Source of the DNA: Mycobacterium asiaticum
GTDB lineage: Bacteria > Actinomycetota > Actinomycetes > Mycobacteriales > Mycobacteriaceae
DNA: 43,826 nt
Assembly: GCF_001673365.1 (NCBI RefSeq)
Contig: NZ_LZLS01000175.1
Location: 1 to 43,826 of the forward strand
Reading direction: 5' to 3'
In this document: positions 8,576 through 20,525 of the stretch, in pieces
Position numbering within the stretch: the first letter of the stretch is position 1
Layout of the letters: every line of letters starts with the position of its first letter
Notes under the pieces: model-generated
The model's input: the letters and a program-made list of their open reading frames with translations, nothing else
The model's database searches: none
Told to the model about the DNA's origin: nothing
Position numbers and translations under genes: made by a program

Positions 8576-11500
8576 TGGTTTTGTCCTCCCTGTACTTCAG
8601 GTCTGGGTCTGGTTCGAGTCCGCATCGCGGCGCCACGTCTCGCTGCCGCGCGCTGTTGGGCCCGGTCGCGAACGGTATCGGTTGCTGCAGAAGCTATTTC
8701 GGGGTTCGACAGCCCGAGTTGGCGCAATAGGTCAGCCGTCAGATCTTGCAGGGACGCCCCTTGCAGGATGAGGGCCACCGGTGGCTCGACCCCGAAGTCC
8801 GCTCGCGCGCCGTTGCGGATGCGCACCGCCATCAGCGAATCCAGGCCGAGCTCGGTCAGGGCCACCGCCGGATCGACCATGGAACGGTCGGGGTAGCCCA
8901 TCACCGCCGCGATGCGCGCACACATTCGCTCGGTCGCGACGCGTTGGGCTTCGGCGAAGTCCAGACCGGCAAGCGCTTCGGGACCGGCCCAGTCGCCGAG
9001 GTCGCCCGCGGTGTCCAGTTCCTCGACCACCTCGGTGAAATAGCCGATTTCGCGCATCTCGGGGAACGCGATCAGGGCCCGGTCCGCACGCAGCCGGGCA
9101 ACCCCGGTCAGCGCGCGGTCGGCGGCCAGCAGCGTGTCGAGGGCCTCGATGCCCTCGGCCGGAGTGATCGTGTCCAGCACGCTGCCCACCAGCGCCTGGG
9201 CGACGCCCACTTCCGACCACGGTCCCCAGTTGATCACCGCCGCCGGAAGACCGCACGAGCGGCGGTAGGCAACCAGAGCGTCCAGCCACGCGCTGGCACA
9301 CGCATATGCGCCCTGCCCGGGAGAGCCCAACAGCGAAGCGACGGAGGAGAATCCGAGCCACCAGTCCAGCTCGCAGTCGATGCTGGCGTAGTGCAACCGC
9401 AGCGCCCCGGCCGCCTTGGGCGCCCACACGCGCGCCAGGTTCTCTTTGGTCATGGAGAAGACCAGGCTGTCTTCGATCACCGCCGCGGCGTGCACGATAC
9501 CGCGCAACTCCGCTTTGCCGGCTGTCTCGATGAGGCACTCGGCCACACCCGGTGCCGCCACATCGCCTGGTATAACCACGATTTCGGCGCGAGCTTCCAA
9601 CTCGTCGAGCACCTTGCGCGCATCGTCAGTGGGCTCGCTGCGGCCGTTGAGGATGACGCGGCCCGCGCCGCGGTCCACCAGCCAGCGCGCGACCACCAGA
9701 CCGAGGCCGCCGAGACCGCCCGTGACGATGTAGGACGCGCCGCCGCGCACCACCGGATTGTGCTTGCCCGTATCGAGATTGGCGTGCGAAAGCCGTTCGA
9801 CGAATCGGCGGTCACCTCGTCGGGCAATCACGTCGTCGTTGATGTTCTGTGCGCCGCCGGCATGCAGCTCAGCACTCAGCGCGGAAAGTGGGTGTCGTGC
9901 GATATCCAGATCCAGCAAGCTGGCGCGCAGGTCCGGATGCTCGAAAGCCAGGACGCGAACCAGACCCTTCAAGGCGGCGGTCGCGGGGGACACCGGATCG
10001 CCGTCATGCACGGCAAGTCCGCCCTCGGTGATTAGCCACAGCCGCGGTGATCGGCCGTGCCAGGTGCCGACCACCGCGCGAATGACGGTCGTAATCGACC
10101 ACACCGCCTCGCGCGCCGCCACCAAGGCGTCGTCCAAGTTGGCCGGCGCGCCGCCGACGAAAACGACGAGGCCCAACGGCGGGTGTTGCGGATCGCTTGC
10201 CGTTTCGGCAAAAGCCGCGAGCACGGCGGCCTCGTCGTGCAGATCGGCGGTGTGCACGCGCCGCGCCGGTGAGCGCCACGATTCGGCGAATTCATCTGCC
10301 AGAGAGCCGGTTTGAGTGTTGAGAATCAGCCAACTACCGCGCTGGGCCTCCGACGCCGACTCGGCCGCGATGGGGCTCTCGACCCATTGCGCGTCGAAGA
10401 CCTTCTGCGTCAGCGGCAGTGGCACCGCGCGCCGTTCGATGCGGCGTAGGTAGATGCCGTCCACCTCGGCCGCAACGTGGCCGGCACCGTCTATCAACGC
10501 GACCTTGCCCAACTTGCCCGACCCGTCCTCAAGACTGGTCAGATACGCGCGACAACGGACCTGCCGGCCGAGATTGCGGTACACCCGGATCGTCTCGAAC
10601 GACACCGGCAGGTAACTGGATTCAACCGAAACCGCGGTCTCGGAGTCGGCCAACGCGGCGCCCAGGCTTTGCAGGGCCGCATCCAACACGACGGGGTGGA
10701 GTCGGTACCCCGGATGCCGGGGAACCTCGTCGGGAACGGTGATCTCGGTTTCGGCAGAGCCATCGGGCATTCGCGTGATTCGGGTCAGAGCCGCGAAGGC
10801 GGGACCGTGGTGCTGACCGGTCTGACGCAACAAAGTGTAGAAGTCGGCAGGCGACACGGTGGCCGCCAGCGAAGCAGCAGTTGGCTCGTCGTAACCGCGC
10901 GGCGCTGTCACAGGCTCCTGTTCGACCCTGGCCACGGCGTGCCGGATGAACTCACCGGAAGTCGAGCGGGAATAGATCTCCACCCGAATCGTGCTGTCGG
11001 AGTTGCGAACCAACTGTGTGGTCAGCTGGGTGTGGCCGGCCAGTGGAAGCATCTGTTCGACTTCCAGCTGGCGGATGATCGTGTTTGCGCCGTCCGCGCC
11101 GAGTGCTTCTCGGCCCGCAGCTAAGGCGATTTCGGCAAATCCCGCGGCCGGCATGATGGGCTGACCGAACACCTTGTGGTCGCCCAACCAGGGGCAGGTG
11201 TCGGTGCCCACATCGGACTGCCAGACATGGCTTGCGCCCGAGGGCATTTCGATGTGCGCGCCGAGCAGGGGATGGCTGGCGGCCAATTCCGCCATCGCCG
11301 AACGATCCGCAACCCAGAACCTGCTGCGTTGCCACGGTGTGGGCGGCAGGTCGACGAGGCGACCGCCGTTCTCGGGTGCTGCCACCCCGACCGTGGCGAG
11401 TTGAGCATGGAAGAACAAAGTCTGGTCCTGATCACGGTTCATCGCCCCTAAGACGGTGTGGGCTACGGTATGGACGGAGTCGGGGTCCAGGGTGTCGGTT

Positions 11501-14034
11501 ATGGCGTGGGTCAGCACCGGGTGCGGACTCATCTCGACGAAGATGGGTCGGGCACCTGCGGCAAACGCTCGAGTCACGGCCTGGTGGAAGCGCACCGGAC
11601 TGCGCAGGTTGGCCGACCAGTAGGCGGCATCCATCGCCGGCGGATCGCTCTCGTAAACGGTGGTGAAAAGCGGGATGCTCGGGCTTTGCGAAACCAAATC
11701 CGCCAGCGCGGTGCGTAACTCGGGCAGTATCGGATCGACGATCGGGTGGTGTGAGGCCACGTCCACTTCGATGCGGCGCGCCAACCGGTTGTGGCTCGCC
11801 ACCGCGGCGATCACCGCGTCCACCGACTCCGGCGGACCGGCGATCACCGCCTGGCGCGGCGAGGCATGCACCGCGAGCGTCACGTCCGGATAGTCGGCGA
11901 GAAACGAGGTGATTCCTTGCTCGTCCGAGGCGTCTACCTCGAGTAGGGCCATGGCGCCCTGCCCGGATAGCCGCGCCATCAACCGCGACCGGGTGGCGAT
12001 CACCCGCAAGCCCTGCTCGGTCGTCAATGCGCCGGCCACCACCGCCGCGGTAACCTCGCCCATCGAGTGACCGATCACCGCATCCGGAGACACTCCGTAG
12101 GACCGCCACAGCTCTGTCAGCGCCAACTGCATCCCCACCAGCAGCGGCTGGATGCGGTCAATACCGACCACCTCGTCGCCGTCGGCAAGCGTCTGCTGCA
12201 GCGAAAAGCCAACCTGCGCAGCAAATATCGGCTCCAGCTCCGCAACAGCCTTGGCGAACGCCGGCTCCTCGGCAAGCAACTGCCGTCCCATGCCGGCCCA
12301 CTGGGAGCCTTGACCCGAATACACAAAGACCCGGCCAGGTGCGAACGCATGCTGCTCGCAACCCACCACACCGACACGCGGCTCACCCGCTGCCAGCGCG
12401 CGTAGCCCGGCGATCGCCTCCGCGCGGTCGCGCGCGACCACGGTGGCGAACTTGGCATGCCGTGCCCGGTGCCGGTTGAGTGTGTGCGCCACGTCGGCCA
12501 GCGGCGCGGTGGCGCCCGGCCCGGACATCCAGTCGGCCAGTGCGCCCGCCATCGAGGCTACCCGCCGCGTCGTCTTGCCTGACACGGTCAGTGTCGAAAC
12601 ATGCTGTGCCACAACGGGTGCAGAGATGTCTGTGGTGGGCGTGTCCGGCGCCTGCTCGATCACTACGTGCGCATTGGTACCGCTCAGGCCGAACGATGAG
12701 ACCGACGCTCGGCGCGGACCCGCGGCTGCCGGCCACGGGGTGCCTTCGGTGGGCACGAACAGACGCGTCGCGGCCGCGTCGATGGCGGGGTTCCAGCGGC
12801 TGAAGTGCAGGTTGCGCGGAATGTGCCCATGCTGGACCGCGAGCACCGCCTTGATGAACCCGGCCACACCGGCGGCTGCCTCGAGATGGCCGATGTTGGT
12901 TTTGACCGAGCCCAACGCGCACGTGGTGCCGGTCTGGCCTTTAGCAAGCCCGTACGTGGCGGCAAGCGACTCAAACTCGATGGGGTCACCCAGAATAGTT
13001 CCGGTGCCGTGTGTTTCGACGTAGTGGACGCTCTCGGGGGTGACGTCGGCGAGCCGTAGTGCTGAGGTGATCACATCGCGTTGGGCCAGCGCGTTCGGTG
13101 CGGTCATGCCGTTGGATCGACCGTCGGAGTTGGTCGCCGACCCGCGGACGATCGCCAGCACCTGATCCTGATCCCGGATCGCATCGGCCAGACGCTTGAG
13201 CACCACCACGCCACAGCCCTCACCGCGCACGAATCCGTCCGCGTTGGCGTCAAAGCTGTTGCACCGTCCGGTCGGCGACAACGCCGACCACTTGGACAGG
13301 GCGATCGCGGTGAACGGTGACAAGGTGAGCTGCACCCCGCCGGCCAGGGCCACGTCGGTCTCGCGCAGCCGTAGGCTCTGGCACGCCAAGTGAATTGCCA
13401 CCAAGGACGACGAGCAAGCGGTATCCACTGCCACGGCCGGACCGCGCAATCCCAGCAGGTACGAAATGCGTCCTACTGCCGCGCAGTGCGGGGTGCCGGT
13501 GCTCAGGTAGGCGTCGATATCGGCTCGGCGTTCGATGTTGACGATCGTGTAATCCCACGACGACAGCCCCATCATGACGCCGGTTCGGCTGCCGCTCAAC
13601 GTATCCGGCGGGATGCCGGCGTGTTCCAGCGCCTCCCAGGCGGTCTCGAGCAGCATGCGGTGCTGCGGATCCATCGCCACGGCCTCGCGCGGCGTGATGC
13701 CGAAAAAGTCGGCGTCGAACGCGTCGACGTCGGAGACAAAACCGCCCCACTTGGTGGTCATCCGCCCAGAGGCCTGCGGGTCCGGGTCGTAGAACGCGTC
13801 GGCATCCCACCGCTGCGGCGGCACTTCGGTGATGGCATCCACACCGTCGACCAACAACTGCCAAAAGCCGTCCGGCCCAGTGACATTGCCCGGGAAGCGA
13901 CAACCGATGCCCACAACGGCAACCGGCTCCGCGATATCGGTCGGAAAGGGAGTCCCGGCCCGGACCAACTCGCGCGCCAGGGCCGCCCGGGCGTTCGGCG
14001 ACAGCTGTGCCGCGCGCTCCGCCAGACTCGTCAT
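8572..14034 (-). CDS. ppsD: Phthiocerol synthase PKS PpsD (KS-AT-DH-KR-ACP)
   Basis: PpsD is a 1820-residue modular PKS (1827 in M. tuberculosis) that adds the fourth extender unit. KS Cys207 sits in TACSSS, AT Ser657 in GHSMG, and the AT specificity motif is VASH, the methylmalonyl type, in keeping with the methyl branch of phthiocerol. DH has His953 in an HxxxGxxxxP motif and Asp1118 in DAALQ. The KR NADPH loop GGLGGLG is near 1437, with YACAS instead of the usual YxxxN at the active site. The carrier serine is 1733. There is no enoylreductase domain between DH and KR, which explains the 344-residue difference from PpsC; in M. tuberculosis a trans-acting reductase (Rv2953) supplies this step. 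ATG 14032-14034 overlaps the ppsC stop by four bases. Confidence 0.95.
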   Translation of the reverse strand: MTSLAERAAQLSPNARAALARELVRAGTPFPTDIAEPVAVVGIGCRFPGNVTGPDGFWQLLVDGVDAITEVPPQRWDADAFYDPDPQASGRMTTKWGGFVSDVDAFDADFFGITPREAVAMDPQHRMLLETAWEALEHAGIPPDTLSGSRTGVMMGLSSWDYTIVNIERRADIDAYLSTGTPHCAAVGRISYLLGLRGPAVAVDTACSSSLVAIHLACQSLRLRETDVALAGGVQLTLSPFTAIALSKWSALSPTGRCNSFDANADGFVRGEGCGVVVLKRLADAIRDQDQVLAIVRGSATNSDGRSNGMTAPNALAQRDVITSALRLADVTPESVHYVETHGTGTILGDPIEFESLAATYGLAKGQTGTTCALGSVKTNIGHLEAAAGVAGFIKAVLAVQHGHIPRNLHFSRWNPAIDAAATRLFVPTEGTPWPAAAGPRRASVSSFGLSGTNAHVVIEQAPDTPTTDISAPVVAQHVSTLTVSGKTTRRVASMAGALADWMSGPGATAPLADVAHTLNRHRARHAKFATVVARDRAEAIAGLRALAAGEPRVGVVGCEQHAFAPGRVFVYSGQGSQWAGMGRQLLAEEPAFAKAVAELEPIFAAQVGFSLQQTLADGDEVVGIDRIQPLLVGMQLALTELWRSYGVSPDAVIGHSMGEVTAAVVAGALTTEQGLRVIATRSRLMARLSGQGAMALLEVDASDEQGITSFLADYPDVTLAVHASPRQAVIAGPPESVDAVIAAVASHNRLARRIEVDVASHHPIVDPILPELRTALADLVSQSPSIPLFTTVYESDPPAMDAAYWSANLRSPVRFHQAVTRAFAAGARPIFVEMSPHPVLTHAITDTLDPDSVHTVAHTVLGAMNRDQDQTLFFHAQLATVGVAAPENGGRLVDLPPTPWQRSRFWVADRSAMAELAASHPLLGAHIEMPSGASHVWQSDVGTDTCPWLGDHKVFGQPIMPAAGFAEIALAAGREALGADGANTIIRQLEVEQMLPLAGHTQLTTQLVRNSDSTIRVEIYSRSTSGEFIRHAVARVEQEPVTAPRGYDEPTAASLAATVSPADFYTLLRQTGQHHGPAFAALTRITRMPDGSAETEITVPDEVPRHPGYRLHPVVLDAALQSLGAALADSETAVSVESSYLPVSFETIRVYRNLGRQVRCRAYLTSLEDGSGKLGKVALIDGAGHVAAEVDGIYLRRIERRAVPLPLTQKVFDAQWVESPIAAESASEAQRGSWLILNTQTGSLADEFAESWRSPARRVHTADLHDEAAVLAAFAETASDPQHPPLGLVVFVGGAPANLDDALVAAREAVWSITTVIRAVVGTWHGRSPRLWLITEGGLAVHDGDPVSPATAALKGLVRVLAFEHPDLRASLLDLDIARHPLSALSAELHAGGAQNINDDVIARRGDRRFVERLSHANLDTGKHNPVVRGGASYIVTGGLGGLGLVVARWLVDRGAGRVILNGRSEPTDDARKVLDELEARAEIVVIPGDVAAPGVAECLIETAGKAELRGIVHAAAVIEDSLVFSMTKENLARVWAPKAAGALRLHYASIDCELDWWLGFSSVASLLGSPGQGAYACASAWLDALVAYRRSCGLPAAVINWGPWSEVGVAQALVGSVLDTITPAEGIEALDTLLAADRALTGVARLRADRALIAFPEMREIGYFTEVVEELDTAGDLGDWAGPEALAGLDFAEAQRVATERMCARIAAVMGYPDRSMVDPAVALTELGLDSLMAVRIRNGARADFGVEPPVALILQGASLQDLTADLLRQLGLSNPEIASAATDTVRDRAQQRAAARRGAAMRTRTRPRPEVQGGQNQ

Positions 14035-17000
14035 GAATCGCCTCTCGTCATGGCTTCGAGCTCGCTCGCATCAACCAGATCGGCGAGCAACTCCAACTCC
14101 TCCTCGGACAATTCGGGTTCGCAGGAGTCGGAGAGTTCCTGGGCCAGCACTGGTGGGGCGTAATCCATTCGCTCGCACAGGACGGTTGCCAGATCGCTGA
14201 TCGTCGGGTAGGCCCAGACCAACGCGACCGGCAAGGTGATGTCCAGGCTCGCTTCCAGTCGGTTCCGCAGTTCGAGGCCCATCAGCGAGTCGAGGCCGAG
14301 CGTTTCCAACGGCCGGTTGTGGTCGATAGGGTCGCCAGAACGCAGCACCGCGCGAATCTCCTCGGCGATCGCGGCTGCCAAATGGGCGGGGCGTTCGGCC
14401 GCGTCGAGGGCATCCAATTCGGCCCGGACCTTGCCGCCGCCCCGGCGTTGTGCCCCGTTGAGGGCCGCCGCGTCGTGCAACTTGGCGAACAACGACGACC
14501 CCGCGACGGCCGGAAACGACTGAAACCACTGCCGCGCATCGAGATTGAGCACGCCGGTGCGCGCACGGTCGGCGGCGAGCACCGTCTGCATCGCCGCCAG
14601 ACCGTCCTCGATAGAGATCAGCGCGAGGCCGAGATCTTTGAAGAACTGCGCGCGACCGACCTCGGCCCATGGGCCCCAGTTGATCCCGACGGCCGCGAGC
14701 CCGGCCGCACGCCGTTGCGCGACAAGGCCGTCGACCCACGAGTTCGCGGCGGCGTACGCGCCTTGCCCGGGCGTGCCGAGTAATGACGAGGCCGAAGAGA
14801 AGGTCAGCCACCAGTCGACATCGTGATCGGCGGTCGCTTGATGCAGCCGCCAGCTGCCGATCACCTTGGGGGCGCACACTTTTCTGACGGCCGAAGCCGT
14901 CATGTTCAGCACGATCTCGTCGGCCAGAACCATTGCGCTGTGCAGCACGCCGGCCAACCGGAAACCGGCATCCTCGACCGTGCGTACCAGTCGGTCGGCG
15001 GTGCCGGGTTCGGCGATATCCCCGGTCACCACCTCGACCCGGTGTCCCGCCGCGCTGAGTTCCTCTATGGCCGCCCGCACATCGTCGGCGGGCTCCGAAC
15101 GGCCGTTTAGGACAATCAATCCTGCGCCTTGCTCGGCGAGCCACCGGGCTACCACGAAACCCAGCCCGCCCATGCCGCCGACGATCAGGTAACCCCCATC
15201 GGGGCTGACCAGTGGTTGCGGAGGCGGCGACGCGATCGCCTTGATGCTGCCGGTGTTCGGTATCGAGATCACGATTTTGCCGGTGTGTTTACCGGAGGCC
15301 ATGAGCCGGAACGCGTCGGCTGCGTCGTGCAGGCTGAATTCGGTGACCGGAAGCACCTCCAGTCGCCCGTCGGCCACGTGTTCGAGGATGTCCTGCAGCA
15401 AGCGGCGGTACTTCGCCGGCTGTAGCTTGAGATTGAGGTCGAGGTCGACGACGGCGAACGACGCACTTTTCGCCAGCGCGGCCAATCCCAGACTTGCGTC
15501 GGCGTAGACGTCCTTCTTGCCCAGTTCGATGAATCGGCCGCCGGGCGCGAGCATCTGCACGCCACGCCGAATCGCCTCGCCCGTCAGCGAATTGAGTACG
15601 ACATCGACGCCGTAGCCGTCGGTGAGCTCAAGAATCTCGTCGGCGAAGTCGACACTTCTCGAGTCGCCGACGTATTCGACGCCGAGCCCGGCTAGCATCT
15701 GACGCTTGGCGTCGGTTCCCGCGGTCGTATAGATCCGCGCACCAACCATCTTCGCGATCGAGACCGCCGCCAATCCGACTCCGCCAGTGGCGGAATGGAT
15801 CAGCACACGTTCACCCGGCGCCAACCGCCCGACCTCACACAGCGAGTGCCAGGCCGTTAGGTATGCGACGCCGAACGTGGCGGCCTCGTGGTCGGGCAGC
15901 GTGTCCGGGATGGGAACTACGAGGTCGGCAATCGTGCCCAGGTGAGTCGCGAATGTGCCGGGGCCGAAAGCGATGACCCGCTGGCCGATTTCGACCGAGT
16001 CGACCTCGTCACCGATCGCGGTCACGTAGCCGACGCATTCGCCACCGATCACTGGCGCGGCCCCGTCCAGCCCGGGGTACACGCCCATTGCCTTGAGTAC
16101 GTCGCTGAAGTTGAGTCCCGCTGCCACGACCCGAACTTCGACCTGATCGGCGTGCGGCGTGATCCGCCGCACCTGGTGCGGGTTCAGTGCGTCCAGCCGT
16201 CCGGCCTGATCGACCTGCAGTCGCACCGCCGCGGTCCCATCGAGATCGACTACGGTGTAGCGGGTTTCATTGACCAGTTCACCTTTAGGCGTGGTGGGCG
16301 CAGGCACCAGTCGGTTCACGTAACGTTGGCCGTCGCGGTAGGCGATCTCGTCGTGGTCGGAACCGGCGAGCAGCTCCTCGGTCAGGTCGGCCAGTGAACC
16401 TTCCGGTTCGACATCGACCAGGGTAGCCCGAAGCTCCGAATGCTCGAAGGCCAGCACCCGGGCAAGGCCACGTAACCCCGTCTGCGCCAGCGTGACCGGT
16501 GCGCCGGGATGCAGTTGGGCCGCGCCGTGGGTCACGATCCACAGCCGCGGGCTCTTGCGGGCACCCATCCGCGTCAGCTTTTCGACGACTTTCGCGACCA
16601 GCAGGGTGCGCGTCTGCACCAAGTCCAGTTGCGTCTCGGCCGGCAACGCTTCGTCGCTGGATCGTGGCGGGCAGACCACGACGATGCCGTCCCAGGGTCG
16701 GGTGAGCGCCGCGTGCAATCTCGCTTCGTCATCCGGGGAGACCAACTCGACCTCGGCGATGCGCTCGCGCAGCGTCGAGCGCAGCGCGTCGCCGGAAGTG
16801 TTGTCGCCGATCAACAACAAAGCTTTCGGAGGCTCGCCGGCCATCGGCGCCGGTGCGGGCTCCCACTCCAAGGAATACAGGCGGTCGGTGACTTCGGTTG
16901 CCCCGCCGCCTGATCCGAGCACCGCCATCTCGACTTCGTCGATCACGAGCAGCGGTTGGTCGTCGGAATCGGTCAGCACCACGTTGCCGACGAGCCGACC

Positions 17001-20000
17001 GTCAGTAGCGGTTAGCGAACCGACCGCGCGGGTGCCGCGGGTGACGTCCCCGTACACGTGCACGCCCGCGTAACGCACTGGCACCACCAGGGTCTGCCGA
17101 GCGCCGTGGCCGCCGGCCAGCTCGGTTGCGACCCGGGTGGCGCCGAGCGTCTGCAACGCGATGTCCATCATCACCGGGTGTAGCAGGAAGTTTCGGGAAC
17201 CCGTTCGGGCCGACGACGGTAGTCGCACTTCGGCGCGGGCCGCGCCCGATCCCATGAGGACCAGCCCGGTGATTCCCTGAAACGCCGGTCCGTGTTGCTG
17301 ACCGGCGCCGCGCAGCCGTTGATACAGATCGTCGGGGTCTAGCCGATCGGGCTGCTCGGCGACCGGCGCCTGGGCCGGCGGTACCGCATCGTCGGTCGCA
17401 CGCGTCAGAGCGGCGGTGGCGTGCACGACCCATCCGGAAGCTCCACTGCGGGTGCGTATTTCGGCCCGGCACCGTTGCTCGTCTCCGGAGAGCGTGGTGA
17501 CCAGGACGGTGCCCTCGGTCACGTGCAGCATCTGATGAAGCTCCAGCTCGCTGATCGTCCAGGGCCCATCGTCGGGGTAGGTGTCGGCCGCAGCCGCCAG
17601 CACGACCTCGGCGTATGCGGCACCCGGCAGCACCACGAGATCGTCGATGACGTGATCGCCGAGCCACAGCAGATCCGGTCCGAGTTCGCTTTCCCACACG
17701 CGGGTTCCGTTGGTGGGGTCGGTGACGCCGATGCCCAGCAGCGGGTGTGTGTCGCCGGTATGGAACGCCGACGATGTTGCGTCGATCCAGTGCCGGCCGT
17801 GTTGCCACGGGGTGGTGGGCAGCACGGGGTGCGGTTCGGCTGGATGCGGGGTGACAGGCGGGCGGGTGGTGTGGGCGGCGTTGAGGTTGGTGTGAAAGGT
17901 CAGGGTGTCGTGCGTATCGCGTTGCAGCGTGCCAATGCTGACGAAGTTGGACGCCTCGCCGGTGCTGCTGAGGATGTCGCTGATCGAGTGGGTCAGTAGT
18001 GGGTGGGCGCTGATCTCGATGAACGTGTGGCAGGCGTGCTGCTCGGCCGCGGCCTCGATAGCCTGCATGAAGCGCACCGGGTTGCGCATGTTCGTCGCCC
18101 AGTGTTGGGCGTCGAACCTCGGGCGGCTACCGAGGTCGGCGTAGGTGGTGGAGATAATCGGGATGGTCGGGGGGCGCGGAGTGAGATCGGTCAATTCCGA
18201 ACGCATCTGGGGCTGTAGTGCATCCATCGCCGGGTTGTGCGGGGCGACTTCGATGTTGACCCGGCTGGCGAAGCCGCCATCTGCGCGCACCTTGGCGATG
18301 ACTTCGTCGATGGTGGCGGTGGGTCCGGAGATCACCGTTTGGCGCGGCGAAGCGTAGATGCCCAACGTAACTCGCGGATAGTCGGCGATCAGCGCCTCGG
18401 TGGCGGCGGCAGGTAGTTCCAGCAGTGCCATCGTGCCTTGCCCGGACAATGGCGCCATCAGTCGTGACCGTGTAGCGGTCACCCGCAGCCCTTCGGCAGG
18501 AGTCAGCGCCCCGGCCACCACCGCGGCGGCCACTTCGCCCATCGAATGGCCGATCACCGCGTCGGGTGTCACCCCGTAGGAGCGCCACAACGCGGTCAAC
18601 GCCAACTGCATCCCGATCAGGCCCAACTGGATCTGCTCAATGCCGAGAAGTTCGCTACCGGTGGCCAGGACGTTATGCAGCGAAAAACCAGACTGGGCAA
18701 CGAAATCCGGCTCCAATTGGGCAACAGCTTCGGCGAAAGCCGGTTCGTCGGCCAACAGTTGACGGCCCATTCCGGCCCACTGTGATCCGCGTCCGGAGTA
18801 GACGAACACGGTGCCCGGTCCGACGGCGGCTTCGCGCGGGCCCACCACTCCGGGACCCGGTTCGCCCGAGGCGAGGGCACGCAAGCCGGCCAGCGCCTGG
18901 TCGCGGTCCAGGGCGGCCACCGTGCCGAACTTGGTTTGCCGTGGCCGGTGATGGTTGAGGGTGTGGGCGATGTCGGCCAGTGGCACCTCGGCACCGGACC
19001 CTTCCATCCAGTCGGCCAGCACCGCCGCCGTCGCCGCCACGCGCTGTGGTGTCTTGCCCGAAACCACCAACGTCGACACGGCAGGCTCGGGGAAGCCTTG
19101 AAAGGCTGGTGGTACAACGGTTTCGGGCGCCTGTTCGATCACCACGTGCGCATTGGTCCCGCTTACGCCGAACGACGACACCCCCGCCCGGCGGGGCCGA
19201 CCGGTGGCCGGCCATTGGACCGGCTGGGCCGCGATGTTCAGCCGGGTCGCACCCGCGCCGGCGTGCGCCGTCAATTGCTGGAAGTTCAGGTGGCGCGGAA
19301 TGTGGCCATTGCGGATGGCGAGCACGGCCTTCATCAGGCCGGCGACACCCGCCGCGGCTTCCAGGTGACCGATGTTCGTCTTCACCGACCCGATCACCAA
19401 CGGAGCCGAATTTTCCCGGTCGTCGAAAACCTTGCTGAGGGAATCGAGTTCGATGGGATCGCCCAGTGGGGTACCGGTGCCGTGGGCCTCGATGTAGTCG
19501 ATCTCGGCCGGGGCCAGCTTCGACGACGTCAGCGCGGTGCGCAGAAGCGCCTGTTGCGCCGGCCCGTTCGGAACCGTGACCCCACTGCTGGCACCGTCCT
19601 GGTTGACCGCCGTACCGCGCACCACGGCAAGGATGCGGTTGCCGTTGCGCACCGCGTCGTCCAACCGTTTGAGCACCACCACGCCGGCACCCTCGCCGCG
19701 CACGTAGCCGTCGGCAGACACGTCGAAGGTCTTGCACTGGCCCTCCGGGGACAACATGCCCCAGCGCGAGCACGCGATGCTGGGTCCCGGGCTGAGCAGC
19801 AGGTTGGTGCCACCGACCAGCGCCATGTCACTTTCGCGCAGGCGCAGGCTCTGACATGCCAGATGCACGGCCACCAGGGACGACGAGCAGGCCGTGTCGA
19901 GAACTACGGCGGGGCCGCGAGCCCCGAGGATGTAGGCCAGGCGTCCCGCGGCGAAGTTCGCCGAATTCCCGGTCGGTATATAGGCATCGAGGTCTTCGGG

Positions 20001-20525
20001 CCGCAATCGGCCGGCCAGCGTGAGCATGTAGTCATAGGCGGTGACGCCGACGAATACTCCGGTCTGCGTCCCGCGAATGGTCTGCGGTGGGATGCCGGCG
20101 TGCTCCAGCGCTTCCCAGGCGACCTCGATCAGCAGCCGTTGTTGCGGGTCCATTGCCGCCGCTTCGCGCGGTGAGATCGAGAAGAACTCCGCGTCGAACT
20201 CGTCCGGCTGCCACCCGGTGAGGAAGCCGCCTTCCCGGCTGCAGATGGTGCCCGGAACGGTGTGGTCGTCGGTGTAGTACGCGCCGGCGTCCCACCGCTG
20301 CTCCGGCACCCGCACGATGCCACTTCGACCGTCGCGCAACAAGTCCCAGAATTGATCCGGGTTGTTGACTCCGCCCGGGAAGCGGCACCCCATTCCGATG
20401 ATCGCGATCGGTTCGGTACCCGCCTTTTCCGCGATCTCCAGGCGCGTAGTCAGATCGTCGATCTTGCGCAGCGCGTCGGTGATGATAGCCCGGCGGTCCG
20501 GTGTCGGGGCAGACGAATTGGTCAC
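14031..20525 (-). CDS. ppsC: Phthiocerol synthase PKS PpsC (KS-AT-DH-ER-KR-ACP)
   Basis: PpsC is the only fully reducing module in the window (2164 residues; 2188 in M. tuberculosis). A basic/coiled N-terminal docking helix (residues 10-36) precedes KS with Cys213. AT Ser661 is in GHSMG with a VAPH specificity motif, as in PpsA and PpsB. DH has His958 in [10 protein letters not shown] and Asp1121 in DIALQ. ER shows the [10 protein letters not shown] substrate motif and an [10 protein letters not shown] cofactor loop near 1577. KR has GGMGGLG near 1778 and YAAAN at the active site. The carrier serine is about 2080. The C-terminus is a strongly acidic docking tail. The start is GTG 20523-20525, sharing GTGA with the ppsB stop. 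It reduces the third unit to a methylene. Confidence 0.96.
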   Translation of the reverse strand: MTNSSAPTPDRRAIITDALRKIDDLTTRLEIAEKAGTEPIAIIGMGCRFPGGVNNPDQFWDLLRDGRSGIVRVPEQRWDAGAYYTDDHTVPGTICSREGGFLTGWQPDEFDAEFFSISPREAAAMDPQQRLLIEVAWEALEHAGIPPQTIRGTQTGVFVGVTAYDYMLTLAGRLRPEDLDAYIPTGNSANFAAGRLAYILGARGPAVVLDTACSSSLVAVHLACQSLRLRESDMALVGGTNLLLSPGPSIACSRWGMLSPEGQCKTFDVSADGYVRGEGAGVVVLKRLDDAVRNGNRILAVVRGTAVNQDGASSGVTVPNGPAQQALLRTALTSSKLAPAEIDYIEAHGTGTPLGDPIELDSLSKVFDDRENSAPLVIGSVKTNIGHLEAAAGVAGLMKAVLAIRNGHIPRHLNFQQLTAHAGAGATRLNIAAQPVQWPATGRPRRAGVSSFGVSGTNAHVVIEQAPETVVPPAFQGFPEPAVSTLVVSGKTPQRVAATAAVLADWMEGSGAEVPLADIAHTLNHHRPRQTKFGTVAALDRDQALAGLRALASGEPGPGVVGPREAAVGPGTVFVYSGRGSQWAGMGRQLLADEPAFAEAVAQLEPDFVAQSGFSLHNVLATGSELLGIEQIQLGLIGMQLALTALWRSYGVTPDAVIGHSMGEVAAAVVAGALTPAEGLRVTATRSRLMAPLSGQGTMALLELPAAATEALIADYPRVTLGIYASPRQTVISGPTATIDEVIAKVRADGGFASRVNIEVAPHNPAMDALQPQMRSELTDLTPRPPTIPIISTTYADLGSRPRFDAQHWATNMRNPVRFMQAIEAAAEQHACHTFIEISAHPLLTHSISDILSSTGEASNFVSIGTLQRDTHDTLTFHTNLNAAHTTRPPVTPHPAEPHPVLPTTPWQHGRHWIDATSSAFHTGDTHPLLGIGVTDPTNGTRVWESELGPDLLWLGDHVIDDLVVLPGAAYAEVVLAAAADTYPDDGPWTISELELHQMLHVTEGTVLVTTLSGDEQRCRAEIRTRSGASGWVVHATAALTRATDDAVPPAQAPVAEQPDRLDPDDLYQRLRGAGQQHGPAFQGITGLVLMGSGAARAEVRLPSSARTGSRNFLLHPVMMDIALQTLGATRVATELAGGHGARQTLVVPVRYAGVHVYGDVTRGTRAVGSLTATDGRLVGNVVLTDSDDQPLLVIDEVEMAVLGSGGGATEVTDRLYSLEWEPAPAPMAGEPPKALLLIGDNTSGDALRSTLRERIAEVELVSPDDEARLHAALTRPWDGIVVVCPPRSSDEALPAETQLDLVQTRTLLVAKVVEKLTRMGARKSPRLWIVTHGAAQLHPGAPVTLAQTGLRGLARVLAFEHSELRATLVDVEPEGSLADLTEELLAGSDHDEIAYRDGQRYVNRLVPAPTTPKGELVNETRYTVVDLDGTAAVRLQVDQAGRLDALNPHQVRRITPHADQVEVRVVAAGLNFSDVLKAMGVYPGLDGAAPVIGGECVGYVTAIGDEVDSVEIGQRVIAFGPGTFATHLGTIADLVVPIPDTLPDHEAATFGVAYLTAWHSLCEVGRLAPGERVLIHSATGGVGLAAVSIAKMVGARIYTTAGTDAKRQMLAGLGVEYVGDSRSVDFADEILELTDGYGVDVVLNSLTGEAIRRGVQMLAPGGRFIELGKKDVYADASLGLAALAKSASFAVVDLDLNLKLQPAKYRRLLQDILEHVADGRLEVLPVTEFSLHDAADAFRLMASGKHTGKIVISIPNTGSIKAIASPPPQPLVSPDGGYLIVGGMGGLGFVVARWLAEQGAGLIVLNGRSEPADDVRAAIEELSAAGHRVEVVTGDIAEPGTADRLVRTVEDAGFRLAGVLHSAMVLADEIVLNMTASAVRKVCAPKVIGSWRLHQATADHDVDWWLTFSSASSLLGTPGQGAYAAANSWVDGLVAQRRAAGLAAVGINWGPWAEVGRAQFFKDLGLALISIEDGLAAMQTVLAADRARTGVLNLDARQWFQSFPAVAGSSLFAKLHDAAALNGAQRRGGGKVRAELDALDAAERPAHLAAAIAEEIRAVLRSGDPIDHNRPLETLGLDSLMGLELRNRLEASLDITLPVALVWAYPTISDLATVLCERMDYAPPVLAQELSDSCEPELSEEELELLADLVDASELEAMTRGDS

